DNA of 39,108 nucleotides from an uncultured Duodenibacillus sp. (GCA_944390145.1 CALXOY010000074.1:1-39108), one strand, 5' to 3'; positions 8,668 through 17,979 are shown, counted from the stretch's first letter. Notes: generated by a model from the sequence alone, not told the origin. Numbers and translations are program-made.

Positions 8668-9840
8668 ATGAAAAAGACTTTGCTTGGTTTGGCAGTTGCC
8701 GCAGCCATGGTTGGCTCCGCTTCCGCCGCAACGGTGACGCTCTACGGTATTGTCGACACCGGTTTTGCCTACAACAACGTCGAAGACGACGGATTTGGCA
8801 AGATCAACAGCAGCTACGGCCAGAGCTTTGAAATGGCCAGCGGCCAGAGCTCGGGCAGCCGCTTCGGCTTGAAGGGCGTCGAAGAGCTTGGCAACGGCCT
8901 CACGGTGGGCTTCATCCTTGAAAGCGGTTTTAGCAGCGACACCGGCGCGATGTCGAGCGACGGCATCTTCAACCGTGAATCCAGCATCTACCTAGAAGGC
9001 GGCTTCGGCAAGTTCGGCATGGGCCGTCTGAGCACGCTTGCCAACGACTCCGGCACCACGGGTCTTGGCGGCTACTTCTCTTCCTTTGGCACCGGCTGGG
9101 GCGACGTGGGCGTGCAGAGCTACATCCAGGCCTATCGTCCGACCCGCATGGACAACATGGTCTACTACAAGACCCCGAACTTTGCCGGCGTGGAAGTCTG
9201 GGTTCTCTACGGCATGGGCGATGAAGCCGACGGCGTGGAGGAAAACGAATCCACGGCCGACCGCTACTACGGCGCAGCCGTGACCTACAACAACGGCGGC
9301 CTGAGCCTTTATGGCGCCGTGGACATGATCAACAAGGCCACCTTCGGCACCAACAAGCACGGCGACACCAAGGACGACCAGATCACCGTGACGGCCGCCG
9401 TCAACTACGACTGCGGCTTTGCCAAGAGCTACCTCGGCGTGCACTGGTTTGACAACGCCATGGGCGTGGGCGGCAGCGATCTCAGCGACACCTGGACTTA
9501 CATGAGCAACGCCCCCAAGGGCAATCCTGCTGTGACCGGCTTTGGCAATGCCGACGGCTGGTCCGTGATGGCCGGCGTCGACGTCCCGATGGGCGGCGGC
9601 AAGCTCAAGACCACGATGGGCTACATGGACGCCTCCGCTGATCAGGAGCGGGACAATGCAGCTTCGACCGACTGGGATCTCAAGCGCTTCATGGTGGGTG
9701 CCGGCTACGAGTACTACCTCTCCAAGCGCACCACGATCTACGCCGGCGCGGGCTACATCTCCGACAACGTGGACAAGGGCAAGGAGGGCTACGATCCGTC
9801 CTGGGTTCAGGTTGTGACCGGCCTCAAGCACAAGTTCTAA
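8668..9840 (+). CDS. Outer membrane porin, Neisseria/Burkholderia type
   Basis: It is a general-diffusion trimeric beta-barrel of the betaproteobacterial Gram-negative porin family. The 390-residue precursor has a clear Sec signal peptide, MKKTLLGLAVAAAMVGSASA, with cleavage expected before ATVTLYG. The mature protein opens with the family's first strand, TLYGIVDTGFAYN. It contains SGSRFGLKGVEELGNGLTV and ends in phenylalanine (GLKHKF), the outer-membrane insertion signal. The ATG at 8668 follows AGGA by 7 bases. The frame extends upstream to 8590, but that part lacks signal-peptide character. The long leader and strong terminators suggest a highly expressed, regulated single-gene unit. Substrate selectivity cannot be read from sequence. 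Confidence 0.94.
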   Translation: MKKTLLGLAVAAAMVGSASAATVTLYGIVDTGFAYNNVEDDGFGKINSSYGQSFEMASGQSSGSRFGLKGVEELGNGLTVGFILESGFSSDTGAMSSDGIFNRESSIYLEGGFGKFGMGRLSTLANDSGTTGLGGYFSSFGTGWGDVGVQSYIQAYRPTRMDNMVYYKTPNFAGVEVWVLYGMGDEADGVEENESTADRYYGAAVTYNNGGLSLYGAVDMINKATFGTNKHGDTKDDQITVTAAVNYDCGFAKSYLGVHWFDNAMGVGGSDLSDTWTYMSNAPKGNPAVTGFGNADGWSVMAGVDVPMGGGKLKTTMGYMDASADQERDNAASTDWDLKRFMVGAGYEYYLSKRTTIYAGAGYISDNVDKGKEGYDPSWVQVVTGLKHKF

Positions 9841-9857
9841 CCGGCTGATCGGAACCG

Positions 9858-9886
9858 GCGGCAAGGGCGCAGCTGCGCCTTGCCGC
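9858..9886 (+). other. Near-perfect palindrome after the porin gene
   Basis: GCGGCAAGGGCGCAG and CTGCGCCTTGCCGC form a long hairpin with almost no loop and one bulged G, starting 18 bases after the porin stop. No T run follows. It probably protects the 3' end or assists the terminator just downstream. Confidence 0.55.
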
Positions 9887-9900
9887 TTCAAAGAAAGATT

Positions 9901-9956
9901 TTCCGGCAAAGCGTCCGGCGCACTGCGCCGCAGCGCTCTGCCGGAATTTCATTTTT
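9901..9956 (+). terminator. Intrinsic terminator of the porin transcript
   Basis: TTCCGGCA (9901-9908) pairs with TGCCGGAA (9939-9946). Inner AGCG/CGCT and GGCGC/GCGCC helices strengthen the stem, and TTTCATTTTT follows (9947-9956). Confidence 0.8.
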
Positions 9957-10070
9957 GCGGGAAAGCACGGAAATTGACGGGTTGGTTTCTTTTCCTTGCG
10001 ATTTCTTTTTGCTATCCTGGAAAAATCCGTCAACCAACAACCGGCGCAAAGCCAATTGCTGCCGGCTCTT

Positions 10071-10973
10071 ATGCAAGATCAACCGCAATCCGACACTCAA
10101 CACGCATCCGACGAACCCGGCTTTTTTGACAAGCTGCGTTCCTTTTTCAAAAAAGACCCCACCACGGCCGAGGAGTTTTCCGAAGCGCTCAAGCGCGCCC
10201 ACGGCCAGAGGATCATCGACACCGAAGCGCTCACCATGATGGAGGGCGCCCTCAAGGTGGGGCATCTGTGCGCCGCCGACCTGATGGTGCCGCGCGCGCA
10301 GATTGAAGCGGTCAATCTCGAGGAGCCCCGCGAAGTGTGGCTGCCGAAAATCATCAGCCGCGGACACTCCCGCTTTCCGGTGATTGTGGGCGACCTTGAT
10401 GAAGTCAAAGGTGTGATGCACGCCAAGGATCTGCTGCATCTTTTTGTCGATCCCAATTACGACGTTCTCGCACACCTGCGGCCGGCGCGCTTCATCCCTG
10501 AGACGCAGCCCCTAAATGTCGTGCTGCGCGACTTCCGGATCACGCGCAACCACATGGCGCTGGTGGTCGACGAGTTCGGTTCGGTTTCGGGCCTCATCAC
10601 CATTGAGGACGTGATCGAGCAGATCGTGGGTGAAATCGCCGACGAATTCGACAACGTCAACCTCGGAAAAGACAACATCACCGTGGTCGACAACGAGCGC
10701 TGGCGCGTGAAGGCCGAGACGTATCTCGATCAGTTCAACGCGTTTTTCAACGTGCACCTGCAGGACGACTACTGCGAAACCGTGGGCGGCATGGTGACCG
10801 ATCGCCTCGAGCACGTGCCGCACCGCGGCGAGAGCGTGGAAATCGACGGCTTTCGCTTCAAGGTGCTCACCGCCGATGACCGCCAGGCCCACCTCTTTTT
10901 GGTCGAGCGCCTTGTGTCGGCCGCAAAGCCCGAGGAAAAGACCGAAGCTGACGGGGATCAAGCGGCGGCATGA
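10071..10973 (+). CDS. corC: CorC/YbeX-type CBS-domain protein (HlyC/CorC family)
   Basis: The 300-residue soluble protein has an N-terminal lead (GFFDKLRSFFKKDP). A CBS pair follows (about 65-190, with ADLMVPRAQIEAVNLEE, GHSRFPVIVGDLDEVKGV and VVDEFGSVSGLITIEDVIEQIVGEI). A C-terminal CorC_HlyC transporter-associated domain ends it (about 200-285). E. coli YbeX/CorC is 292 residues and has been linked to magnesium/cobalt handling and ribosome maturation. The molecular role is not settled. The ATG at 10071 (MQDQPQSD) is chosen by family length. The frame also allows a TTG at 9996. The stop overlaps the lnt start by 4 bases, the same gene pair as E. coli ybeX-lnt. Confidence 0.9.
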   Translation: MQDQPQSDTQHASDEPGFFDKLRSFFKKDPTTAEEFSEALKRAHGQRIIDTEALTMMEGALKVGHLCAADLMVPRAQIEAVNLEEPREVWLPKIISRGHSRFPVIVGDLDEVKGVMHAKDLLHLFVDPNYDVLAHLRPARFIPETQPLNVVLRDFRITRNHMALVVDEFGSVSGLITIEDVIEQIVGEIADEFDNVNLGKDNITVVDNERWRVKAETYLDQFNAFFNVHLQDDYCETVGGMVTDRLEHVPHRGESVEIDGFRFKVLTADDRQAHLFLVERLVSAAKPEEKTEADGDQAAA

Positions 10974-12523
10974 GAACGAACCTCCGCACCTTTCTCACGA
11001 CCAGCAGGGCCGCCGCAGTGCTTCGCCCGGCGCTTGCCGCCGCGGCGGGGGCCCTGGCAAGCGTTGCCTATTCAGTGTCCGCAGCCAACTGGTTTTTGCT
11101 CGTGGCGCTTGCCGTACTCTTTTTTCTCACGGTGTCGGCGGCCACCCGCAAGGAGGCGTTTTTCACCGGCTGGCTGTGGGGGCTCCTTTTCTTTTCGATC
11201 GGCCTGCGCTGGTGCTACGGGTCGCTGCATGACCACGGGGGGCTGCCTGCTGTTGCAGCCGTCTTCGCCGTGATCCTGCTTGGCGCTGTGCTGGGGCTTT
11301 TTCCCGCAGCTGCGGCCGCCTTGACGCGCGCTGCGCCCGTCTCGCGCCGCCTCAAGCTCATTGTCCTGATGCCGGCGCTTTGGAGCATCCTTGAACTTTT
11401 GCGCGGCGTCGAGCCCTTTGGCTTTGGCTGGCTTTCTGCGGGCTACGCCTACGCCTCCGACTTCTTCGGCGCCTGGGCGCCGGTGGCGGGCGTCTACGGT
11501 GTGGGCTTTGCGGCCGCCTTGACCGCAGGCTTTGCCGTCGAGCTTCTTTCCCCGCAGCAGGAGAAAAAGGCGTGGCTCAAAACGCTTGACGCCATTGCGC
11601 TTGGCGCCCTGATCATAGGAACGCTCGCCTTGGGCGAAGTGTCCTGGAGCAGCCGCGGCAAGCCGCTTGAGGTGCGCCTTGTGCAGCCGGATTTGCCGGT
11701 GATGATGGTCTACGACCGTGCGGCGGCGCAGCAGCGCCTGGAGCGGGCGGCAGCGATGAGCGTGCGCGCCGCCATGGGCTCGCGGCTGGATCTTATTGTC
11801 TGGCCGGAGAGCACGGTGGCCTATCCGCTGCGCGACGGATTGGATCCCGCGGCGCTCCTTGCGTATGACGCCGCGCAGAAAACTGGGGCGGACGTGCTTT
11901 TCAACGCCTTTTACCGCGAGGGGCCCGGCCGCTACTACAACGGTTTGTGGATCGCGCGAAACGACAATCGTCCGGCTCAGCTGGTCTACCGCAAGCACCA
12001 TCTCGTGCCCTTTGGCGAATATGTCCCCTGGGGATTCCGGTGGTTTGTGGATGCGCTCGGCATCCCGATGTCCGATCAAACCCCCGGTAAGGTCGGCGGC
12101 GACCCCTTTGCCGTGGCGGGCGTTTCAGCCGCAGCCGGCATCTGTTACGAAAACATGTTCGGCGAGGAACTGCGGCACGCCTGGGACAAGGTCAATCCCG
12201 GCTTTATTCTCAACACGGCAAACCTCGGCTGGTTCGGCGAGTCGGTTTTGAATCAGTTCACCGCCATGAGCGCCATGCGCGCCCGCGAAACCGCCAGGCC
12301 CCTCGTCCAGGCGGTGCAAAACGCGGGCTCGGCCTTGATCGGGCCGGACGGCAGGGTTGAGCGCCAGGCTTTAAGCGGCGCACAAAACATCGACCTCACG
12401 CTGGTGACGGCAGAGGGAGGCCCCACGCCCTTCGTGCGCTTCGGCCACTGGCCGCTTGCCGCGCTTTTAGCGCTGCTTCTGGCTGCCGTCCTGGGTCACG
12501 CCTTCCTGCGCCGCCCGCGGTAG
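10970..12523 (+). CDS. lnt: Apolipoprotein N-acyltransferase
   Basis: It adds the third acyl chain to the N-terminal cysteine of lipoproteins at the periplasmic face of the inner membrane, the last maturation step before Lol sorting. The 517-residue product (E. coli 512) has several N-terminal membrane segments, then a nitrilase domain and a final membrane helix. The catalytic triad is visible: Glu280 in VWPEST, Lys342 in YRKHHLVPFGEYVP and Cys392 in GICYENMFG. It starts in a 4-base ATGA overlap with corC, so translation is likely coupled. Its stop codon directly abuts the stop of the convergent downstream gene. Confidence 0.96.
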   Translation: MRTNLRTFLTTSRAAAVLRPALAAAAGALASVAYSVSAANWFLLVALAVLFFLTVSAATRKEAFFTGWLWGLLFFSIGLRWCYGSLHDHGGLPAVAAVFAVILLGAVLGLFPAAAAALTRAAPVSRRLKLIVLMPALWSILELLRGVEPFGFGWLSAGYAYASDFFGAWAPVAGVYGVGFAAALTAGFAVELLSPQQEKKAWLKTLDAIALGALIIGTLALGEVSWSSRGKPLEVRLVQPDLPVMMVYDRAAAQQRLERAAAMSVRAAMGSRLDLIVWPESTVAYPLRDGLDPAALLAYDAAQKTGADVLFNAFYREGPGRYYNGLWIARNDNRPAQLVYRKHHLVPFGEYVPWGFRWFVDALGIPMSDQTPGKVGGDPFAVAGVSAAAGICYENMFGEELRHAWDKVNPGFILNTANLGWFGESVLNQFTAMSAMRARETARPLVQAVQNAGSALIGPDGRVERQALSGAQNIDLTLVTAEGGPTPFVRFGHWPLAALLALLLAAVLGHAFLRRPR

Positions 12524-13180
12524 TCAATCGTCGCTGCGGCCGGACGCGTCGTCACGGGCGTCGTTGCTGTAGCGCACAATCTGCCAGCCCTTGTACCAGC
12601 AAAGCATCCGCACGCCGACGATGAAAAAGGCCGAGGCATAGAGACTCACCGCCTCGGGGGCGCCTGCCGCATGCAGGCCGGCATAAAGCCAGCCCCCTGC
12701 AAAGGCGGCCGCCGCATAGGGCTGGCGGTCGGACATCACCATCGGCAGTCGGTTTAAGAAGACGTCGCGCAGAAGGCCCCCGAAAACGCCCGTGCACACG
12801 CCCATCAGGACGGCGCACAGCGCGGGCAGCCCCGCTGTGATCGAGAGGGACGCGCCGCCCACGGTGAAAAACGCAAGGCCGACGGCGTCCGACCAGACAA
12901 ATGCCGTGTGCAGGTGGCGGTCTTCAAAGCGGCGGATGAGCACCGGCGCAAAGGCCGACATGACGAGCGTGAGCCACACATACTCTTCGTGCGCAATCCA
13001 GTACATCGGCCGGTTGTCGATCAGGAGGTCGCGCACGATGCCGCCGCCGAAAGCCGTGACAAAGGCGACGACGAAGATGCCGACCGGGTCAAGCCCCCTG
13101 CCCTTGGCGGCAAGAATGCCCGCCAGCGCAAAGGCGACAATGCCGAGCGCATCGGTGAAAACCAACAGACTGGACTGCAT
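12524..13180 (-). CDS. Trimeric intracellular cation channel family protein (UPF0126, YicG/YadS-like)
   Basis: The 218-residue membrane protein is made of two similar halves, each with three predicted helices. Each half carries the glycine-rich motif of the family: [16 protein letters not shown] in the first and [15 protein letters not shown] in the second. Prokaryotic TRIC proteins are homotrimeric potassium-permeable channels. The E. coli paralogues YicG and YadS have also been associated with glycine handling. The substrate here is unknown. The ATG at 13180 ([13 protein letters not shown]) gives the normal family length (about 205). The frame runs on to 13285 but without family similarity. 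It is convergent with lnt, with no base between the two stop codons, and divergent from glyQ. Confidence 0.88.
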   Translation of the reverse strand: MQSSLLVFTDALGIVAFALAGILAAKGRGLDPVGIFVVAFVTAFGGGIVRDLLIDNRPMYWIAHEEYVWLTLVMSAFAPVLIRRFEDRHLHTAFVWSDAVGLAFFTVGGASLSITAGLPALCAVLMGVCTGVFGGLLRDVFLNRLPMVMSDRQPYAAAAFAGGWLYAGLHAAGAPEAVSLYASAFFIVGVRMLCWYKGWQIVRYSNDARDDASGRSDD

Positions 13181-13226
13181 TTGCCATTTCCGAAAGAGAC
13201 TGCACCCATCTATTGTATTTCTCCGC

Positions 13227-13256
13227 CGCGGCCGGCCGCAGCCGCCGCCGGCCGCG
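13227..13256. other. GC-rich stem-loop in the divergent intergenic region
   Basis: CGCGGCCGGC (13227-13236) and GCCGGCCGCG (13247-13256) are perfect inverted repeats around a 10-base loop. They lie between the divergent TRIC-like and glyQ genes. No T tract follows on either strand. It could be an operator or a leader hairpin. Function is unknown. Confidence 0.5.
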
Positions 13257-13267
13257 TGTGCGCGGGC

Positions 13268-13298
13268 TTGAGTCTTGTCGGGCAAAAACGTCTAAAAT
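13268..13298 (+). promoter_or_regulatory. Possible glyQ promoter
   Basis: TTGAGT (13268-13273) and TAAAAT (13293-13298) are separated by 19 bases and lie about 75 bases before the glyQ start. This is the best sigma-70-like pair in the region, though the spacing is long. On the opposite strand TACAAT (13217-13212) is a possible -10 for the divergent gene. Confidence 0.35.
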
Positions 13299-13372
13299 CT
13301 CCCAATTGCTTTCGCCCCGGCAGCCATTGGCCGCCCCCGACCCGGGAAGGGGCACACATTTTCAAGACAAAG

Positions 13373-14275
13373 ATGATTACCTTTCAGGAAGTGATCCTGC
13401 GGCTGCAGGAGTATTGGAACAAACAAGGCTGCGCCCTGCTGCAGCCCATTGACATTGAAGTCGGCGCCGGCACGTCGCACACGGCCACCTTCTTGCGCGC
13501 GCTCGGCCCCGAACCCTGGCGCGCGGCCTATGTGCAGCCCTCGCGCCGTCCCAAGGACGCCCGCTACGGCGAAAATCCCAACCGCCTGCACCAGCATCAC
13601 CAGTACCAGGTGGTGCTCAAGCCCGCTCCGGTCAACATCGTCGACCTTTATCTGGGCAGCCTGCGCGCGCTTGGCATCGACACTTCCGTCAATGACATCC
13701 GCTTTGTCGAGGACAACTGGGAAAACCCGACGCTCGGCGCCTGGGGCCTCGGCTGGGAAATCTGGATGAACGGCATGGAGGTGACGCAGTTCACGTACTT
13801 TCAGCAGGTGGGCGGCCTCGAGTGCAAGCCGATCACGGGTGAAATCACCTACGGTCTCGAGCGCCTCACGATGTACCTGCAAAACTGCGACAACGTTTTT
13901 GATCTGCTCTACACCAACTGGAAGGACGGCTTGGGGCGCGAGCACAAGCTCACCTACGGCGACGTCTTCCACCAAAACGAAGTCGAACAGAGCAAGTACA
14001 ACTTTGAGGCAAGCGACCCAGAGAAGCTCTTCAAGCAGTTCGACTACTTTGAAGGCGAAGCCAAGCGTCTGATGGGACTGGAGCTTGCACTGCCCGCCTA
14101 TGAAATGGTTCTCAAGGCTGGCCATACCTTCAACCTGCTTGACGCGCGCGGGGCCATCTCCGTGACCGAACGCGCCGCCTACATCGCCCGTATTCGCAAC
14201 GTGAGCCGCGCCGTGGCGCAGAGCTACTACGACTCGCGCGAACGCCTGGGCTTCCCGATGCTCAAGGCCCAGTAA
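13373..14275 (+). CDS. glyQ: Glycyl-tRNA synthetase alpha subunit
   Basis: This is the catalytic class II subunit of the alpha2-beta2 glycyl-tRNA synthetase. The 300-residue product (E. coli 303) begins [19 protein letters not shown]. It carries [37 protein letters not shown] and the C-terminal [20 protein letters not shown], all characteristic of GlyQ. The frame is open far upstream (to 12908), but that part is antisense to the neighbouring gene. The ATG at 13373 is set by homology and has only a weak ribosome site. glyS follows after 32 bases. Confidence 0.97.
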   Translation: MITFQEVILRLQEYWNKQGCALLQPIDIEVGAGTSHTATFLRALGPEPWRAAYVQPSRRPKDARYGENPNRLHQHHQYQVVLKPAPVNIVDLYLGSLRALGIDTSVNDIRFVEDNWENPTLGAWGLGWEIWMNGMEVTQFTYFQQVGGLECKPITGEITYGLERLTMYLQNCDNVFDLLYTNWKDGLGREHKLTYGDVFHQNEVEQSKYNFEASDPEKLFKQFDYFEGEAKRLMGLELALPAYEMVLKAGHTFNLLDARGAISVTERAAYIARIRNVSRAVAQSYYDSRERLGFPMLKAQ

Positions 14276-14307
14276 TTCCAAAGGTTTCGTTGCGAGAGAT
14301 AAACAAA

Positions 14308-16401
14308 ATGAAGAGCTTATTTGTTGAACTGCAGACCGAAGAGCTCCCGCCCAAGGCTCTCAAGAAGTTGTCGGAGGCCTTTGCCGCCGGCGTGAACAAG
14401 TCGCTTCAGGCCCAGTCGATTCTGGGCGAGGGGAGCACCTTCAAGGCCTTCGGCGCACCGCGCCGCATGGGCGTGCTCGTGACCAACGTGCTCGAAAAGA
14501 GCCCGGACAAGGCATTTGACCAGCGCCTTGTGCCGGTGCGCGTGGGGCTTGACGCCGAAGGCAAGCCCACGGCTGCGCTCACCAAGAAGATGGCCGCGCT
14601 CGGCATCACCGCTGACGTCTCCGAATTAAAGCGTGTGAACGACGGCAAAAACGAGCAGCTCGTCTACACGGGCGTGCGCCACGGCGTGAGCGTGGATGCC
14701 GCGCTGCAGAAGGCGCTCGAAGAGGCCGTGAAGTCGCTGCCGATTCCGAAGGTGATGAACTACCAGCTCGCCGACGGCGTCACCACCGTTCAGTTCGTGC
14801 GCCCGGTCAAGCACCTCGTGGCCCTGTACGGCGAAGATGTCGTCAACGTCGAGATGTTCGGCTTGAAGGCCGGCCGCATCACGATGGGCCACCGTTTCGA
14901 GAGCAAGGGCGAGGTTGAAATCCCCTCGGCCGACGCCTCCGAAGAGACGATGTTTGAGACCGGGCACGTTGTGGCCGACTACGCCAAGCGCCGCGAAATG
15001 CTCGTGGCCGGCTTGCATGAAGCCGCCCAGAAGGCGGGCGGCACGCTGATCGCCCCCGAGGATCTGATCGACGAGACCAATTCGCTCACCGAATGGCCCG
15101 TGATCTATGTCTCCGAGTTTGAGGAAAAGTTCCTGGACGTTCCCGAGGAATGCCTCATTCTCACGATGCAGACCAATCAGAAGTACTTTCCGATGCGCGA
15201 CGCCGCAGGCAAGCTCATGAACCGCTTCTGCCTGGTCTCGCACATCCACGCCGCCGACGGCGGCAAGGAAATCGTCTCGGGCAACGCCCGCGTGGTGCGC
15301 GCGCGCCTGGCCGACGCAGAGTTCTTCTACAAGCAGGACTGCCAGACGACGCTGGCAAATCGCGTGCCGGGCTTGGCGCACGTCGTCTATCACAACAAAC
15401 TCGGCAGCCAGGGCGAGCGCATGCTGCGCGTCAAGGCCATTGCGCATGCCGTGGCTGAGAAAATCGGCGCCGACGCCGCCATGGCCGAACGCGCCGCAGA
15501 GCTTGCCAAGGCCGACCTGCGCACCCTGATGGTGGGCGAATTTCCCGAACTGCAGGGCATCATGGGCGAGTACTACGCCCGTCACGACGGCGAACCCGAG
15601 GAAGTGGCCAAGGCGATTTCCGAGCACTACCTGCCGCGCTTTGCCGGCGACAAGCTTCCCGACGGCCCCGTGGCCACGGCCGTGGCCCTGGCCGACAAAC
15701 TGGAAACGCTCTCGGGGATGTTCGGCATCGGCCAGACGCCCACCGGCGACAAGGATCCGTTTGCGCTGCGCCGCCACGCGCTCGGCGTGCTGCGCATGAT
15801 GATTGAAAAGAACCTGCCGGTGCGCCTGGACGAACTCATTGCGCTCGCCTTCTCGGTGGAAACCAAGGTTGAGGGCGTGCAGGACGCCTCTGATGCGCTC
15901 ACGCACTTCTTCTTTGACCGCCTGCGCGTGATGATGCGCGACGAAGGCTACACGGCCCAGGAAGTCGACGCGGTGCTTGCCAAGCAGGACATGGATCTTG
16001 CACGCACGCCCAAAAAGCTTGCCGCCGTGCGCAAGTTCCTCGAGCTGCCGGAATCCACGAGCCTTGCCGCCGCTAACAAGCGCATCGCCAACATTCTCAA
16101 GAAGGCGGGCGACGTGCAGATCGGTGAAGTGGATGCGGCGCTTCTGGTCGAAGACGCCGAAAAGAAGCTCTTTGACGTGCTCGGCGACCATGAGCCCATT
16201 GCCGAGCTCTTCTACAAGAAGGCCGAATACGAGGGGCTTCTGGCAAGCCTCACGCCCTTGAAGGCTCCGGTGGACGCCTTCTTTGCCGACGTGATGGTCA
16301 ACGCCGAGGACGAGAAGCTGCGCATGAATCGCCTCGCGCTCTTGAAGCGCCTCTATACGCTCATGAACCGCGTGGCCGAGCTCTCGCGCCTGGCCCTCTA
16401 A
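14308..16401 (+). CDS. glyS: Glycyl-tRNA synthetase beta subunit
   Basis: The 697-residue product (E. coli 689) is the tRNA-binding subunit paired with GlyQ. The N-terminus SLFVELQTEELPPKALKKLS is the family signature. Other family segments are GAPRRMGVLVTNV, the region LILTMQTNQKYFPM and the HD-like stretch around VALADKLETLSGMFGIGQ. The C-terminus is DALR-like and ends MNRVAELSRLAL. The ATG at 14308 is preferred over the upstream in-frame start at 14290 because it gives the conserved N-terminus. A terminator follows the gene. Confidence 0.97.
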   Translation: MKSLFVELQTEELPPKALKKLSEAFAAGVNKSLQAQSILGEGSTFKAFGAPRRMGVLVTNVLEKSPDKAFDQRLVPVRVGLDAEGKPTAALTKKMAALGITADVSELKRVNDGKNEQLVYTGVRHGVSVDAALQKALEEAVKSLPIPKVMNYQLADGVTTVQFVRPVKHLVALYGEDVVNVEMFGLKAGRITMGHRFESKGEVEIPSADASEETMFETGHVVADYAKRREMLVAGLHEAAQKAGGTLIAPEDLIDETNSLTEWPVIYVSEFEEKFLDVPEECLILTMQTNQKYFPMRDAAGKLMNRFCLVSHIHAADGGKEIVSGNARVVRARLADAEFFYKQDCQTTLANRVPGLAHVVYHNKLGSQGERMLRVKAIAHAVAEKIGADAAMAERAAELAKADLRTLMVGEFPELQGIMGEYYARHDGEPEEVAKAISEHYLPRFAGDKLPDGPVATAVALADKLETLSGMFGIGQTPTGDKDPFALRRHALGVLRMMIEKNLPVRLDELIALAFSVETKVEGVQDASDALTHFFFDRLRVMMRDEGYTAQEVDAVLAKQDMDLARTPKKLAAVRKFLELPESTSLAAANKRIANILKKAGDVQIGEVDAALLVEDAEKKLFDVLGDHEPIAELFYKKAEYEGLLASLTPLKAPVDAFFADVMVNAEDEKLRMNRLALLKRLYTLMNRVAELSRLAL

Positions 16402-16426
16402 AAGCGGGCCCGGAGGCTTAGGCTCA

Positions 16427-16469
16427 AACCGGCAGGCGGTCTGTACAAGCAGTCGCTTGCCGGTTTTTT
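16427..16469 (+). terminator. Intrinsic terminator after glyS
   Basis: AACCGGCAGGCG (16427-16438) pairs with CGCTTGCCGGTT (16454-16465) over 12 positions with one G-U pair. TTTTTT follows (16464-16469). It ends 30 bases before the plsC start, so plsC must rely on read-through or a promoter close to its start. Confidence 0.85.
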
Positions 16470-16498
16470 CGACCAATCACGCTCAGGAAGACAACGCC

Positions 16499-17233
16499 AT
16501 GCAAACGCTTCGCGGCTGGCTTTTCTACATCTGGTTTTCCATCACGATGATCCCGACGGCCTGCACCGTCCTGATCCTGTGGCCCTTTGCGAGCCGCAGG
16601 TTTCGCTACGAGAAGGTGGCGCTTGTCTGGTGCCGGCTTGTCATCGCGTCGCTCAAAGTGCTCTGCGGCGTTGACTACCGCGTGATCGGCCTGGAGAACC
16701 TGCCGAAGAATCCTGACAAGCCTGTCGTGGTCTTGAGCAAGCACCAGTCGGCCTGGGAGACGCTCTTTTTGCCGATCATTCTCGGCAATCCCGCGGGCTT
16801 TGTCTACAAAAAGAGCCTGCACATGATCCCCTTTTTCGGCTGGGCCTTAAAGAGCATGCGCATGATCGCCATCGACCGCAAGGAGGGCAGAAGCGCCTAT
16901 CAGGTGTTTCTTGAGCGCGGCAAAAACTTCGTCAAAAGCGGCTGGTGGGTGCTGCTGTTTCCGGAAGGCACCCGCACGCGTCCGGGCGACAGAAACACCG
17001 TCTACAAGACGGGCGGCGCGCGCTTTGCGCTTTCCGTGGGCGCCGAAGTGGTGCCGGTGGCCCTTAATTCCGGCCGCTGCTGGCCGCGCAACAGCATCCG
17101 CAAGATTCCGGGAACCATCACGGTGAGCGTGGGGCCGGTGATTCAGACCGAGGGCAAGACCGCCCACGAAGTGACCGAAGAGGTCCGCAGCTGGATTGAA
17201 CAGGAAATCGACCGGTTCGAGCTGCAGGCGTAG
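16499..17233 (+). CDS. plsC: 1-acyl-sn-glycerol-3-phosphate acyltransferase (PlsC family)
   Basis: It acylates lysophosphatidic acid to phosphatidic acid at the inner membrane. The 244-residue product has an N-terminal membrane anchor (about residues 5-33). The acyltransferase motif I is KHQSAWETL, where the usual H-x4-D is H-x4-E. The GPAT motif is LLFPEGTRTRPG. To my recollection an H-x4-E form occurs in other betaproteobacterial PlsC proteins, so I do not read it as inactivation. The ATG at 16499 follows TCAGGAAG. The frame extends upstream into the glyS terminator, which argues against an earlier start. It is followed after 14 bases by the metallopeptidase gene, likely one operon. Confidence 0.92.
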   Translation: MQTLRGWLFYIWFSITMIPTACTVLILWPFASRRFRYEKVALVWCRLVIASLKVLCGVDYRVIGLENLPKNPDKPVVVLSKHQSAWETLFLPIILGNPAGFVYKKSLHMIPFFGWALKSMRMIAIDRKEGRSAYQVFLERGKNFVKSGWWVLLFPEGTRTRPGDRNTVYKTGGARFALSVGAEVVPVALNSGRCWPRNSIRKIPGTITVSVGPVIQTEGKTAHEVTEEVRSWIEQEIDRFELQA

Positions 17234-17247
17234 GAAAAGGAAACGCC

Positions 17248-17979
17248 ATGACCGGCATCTCTGACGCCGATTTCTTTGACTCGGTTCTCGCCGAGTGCAT
17301 CAAGAACACGGTTTACGGTCCCTACAAGAGAATTGCCGCGACCGTGCGCGATGGTCGCATCCGCGTGACTGCTCCAAGGAGCGTGCCGCCATTTAAGGTG
17401 TACGGCTTTTTGACCGCGAATCAGGTCAAAATCGCGGGCTGGGTCAAAGGGCAGCGTGAAAGGCTTGGCAAAGGACTTGACGCGTTCGGCCCCGTTTATG
17501 CCGTAGGCGGCCGCGTGGCCTATCGCGGTCAGGTGCTCACGCTTCGTCTCACGCCTGATGCGGCGCAGACGGGACTCGCAGAAGACGCAAAAACGCTTCT
17601 GGTCAAGCTGCCGGCGCAGTCCTCGCCCGAGACAATCCGCGGCGAGGTGATTGCGTGGCTGCAGGCGCAGTTCAAGGACCTCACACAAAAGCGGCTTTCC
17701 CATTGGGTCGGGGTCACGGGCTTGAAGCCCAAAGTCTGGCGCCCGAGCAGCGCAAAGTCGCGCTGGGGCTGCTGCACGAAAAGCGGAAACCTGCGACTTA
17801 ACTGGCGCTGCATCTGTCTGCCCGAAGCGGCGTACGACTACGTCATCGTCCATGAGCTCTGCCACCTGAAGCACTTCAACCACTCCGACTCCTTCTGGGC
17901 GCTTGTGCGCCGGTACTGCCCGGACATGGACGCCCACCGGGCGCTCCTGGCCCGGATTGGCCTCACCTGGATTTATTGA
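17248..17979 (+). CDS. YgjP-like metallopeptidase domain protein (DUF45, M48-like)
   Basis: The 243-residue product ends in a zinc-protease-like module with HELCHLKHFNHSDSFW: HExxH, then a downstream HS-x2-FW segment typical of the YgjP/DUF45 family. The preceding segment SAKSRWGCCTKSGNLRLNW is also diagnostic. Most YgjP-family proteins have no assigned substrate. The ATG at 17248 follows AAAAGGAAACGCC. No signal peptide or membrane segment is seen, so it is probably cytoplasmic. It follows plsC closely, as in many Betaproteobacteria. Confidence 0.88.
   Translation: MTGISDADFFDSVLAECIKNTVYGPYKRIAATVRDGRIRVTAPRSVPPFKVYGFLTANQVKIAGWVKGQRERLGKGLDAFGPVYAVGGRVAYRGQVLTLRLTPDAAQTGLAEDAKTLLVKLPAQSSPETIRGEVIAWLQAQFKDLTQKRLSHWVGVTGLKPKVWRPSSAKSRWGCCTKSGNLRLNWRCICLPEAAYDYVIVHELCHLKHFNHSDSFWALVRRYCPDMDAHRALLARIGLTWIY

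Noticed and set aside
16739..16760. PlsC with H-x4-E instead of H-x4-D as an inactive enzyme
   Set aside because: The glutamate is a conservative change that I recall from other betaproteobacterial PlsC proteins, and the FPEGTR motif is intact.
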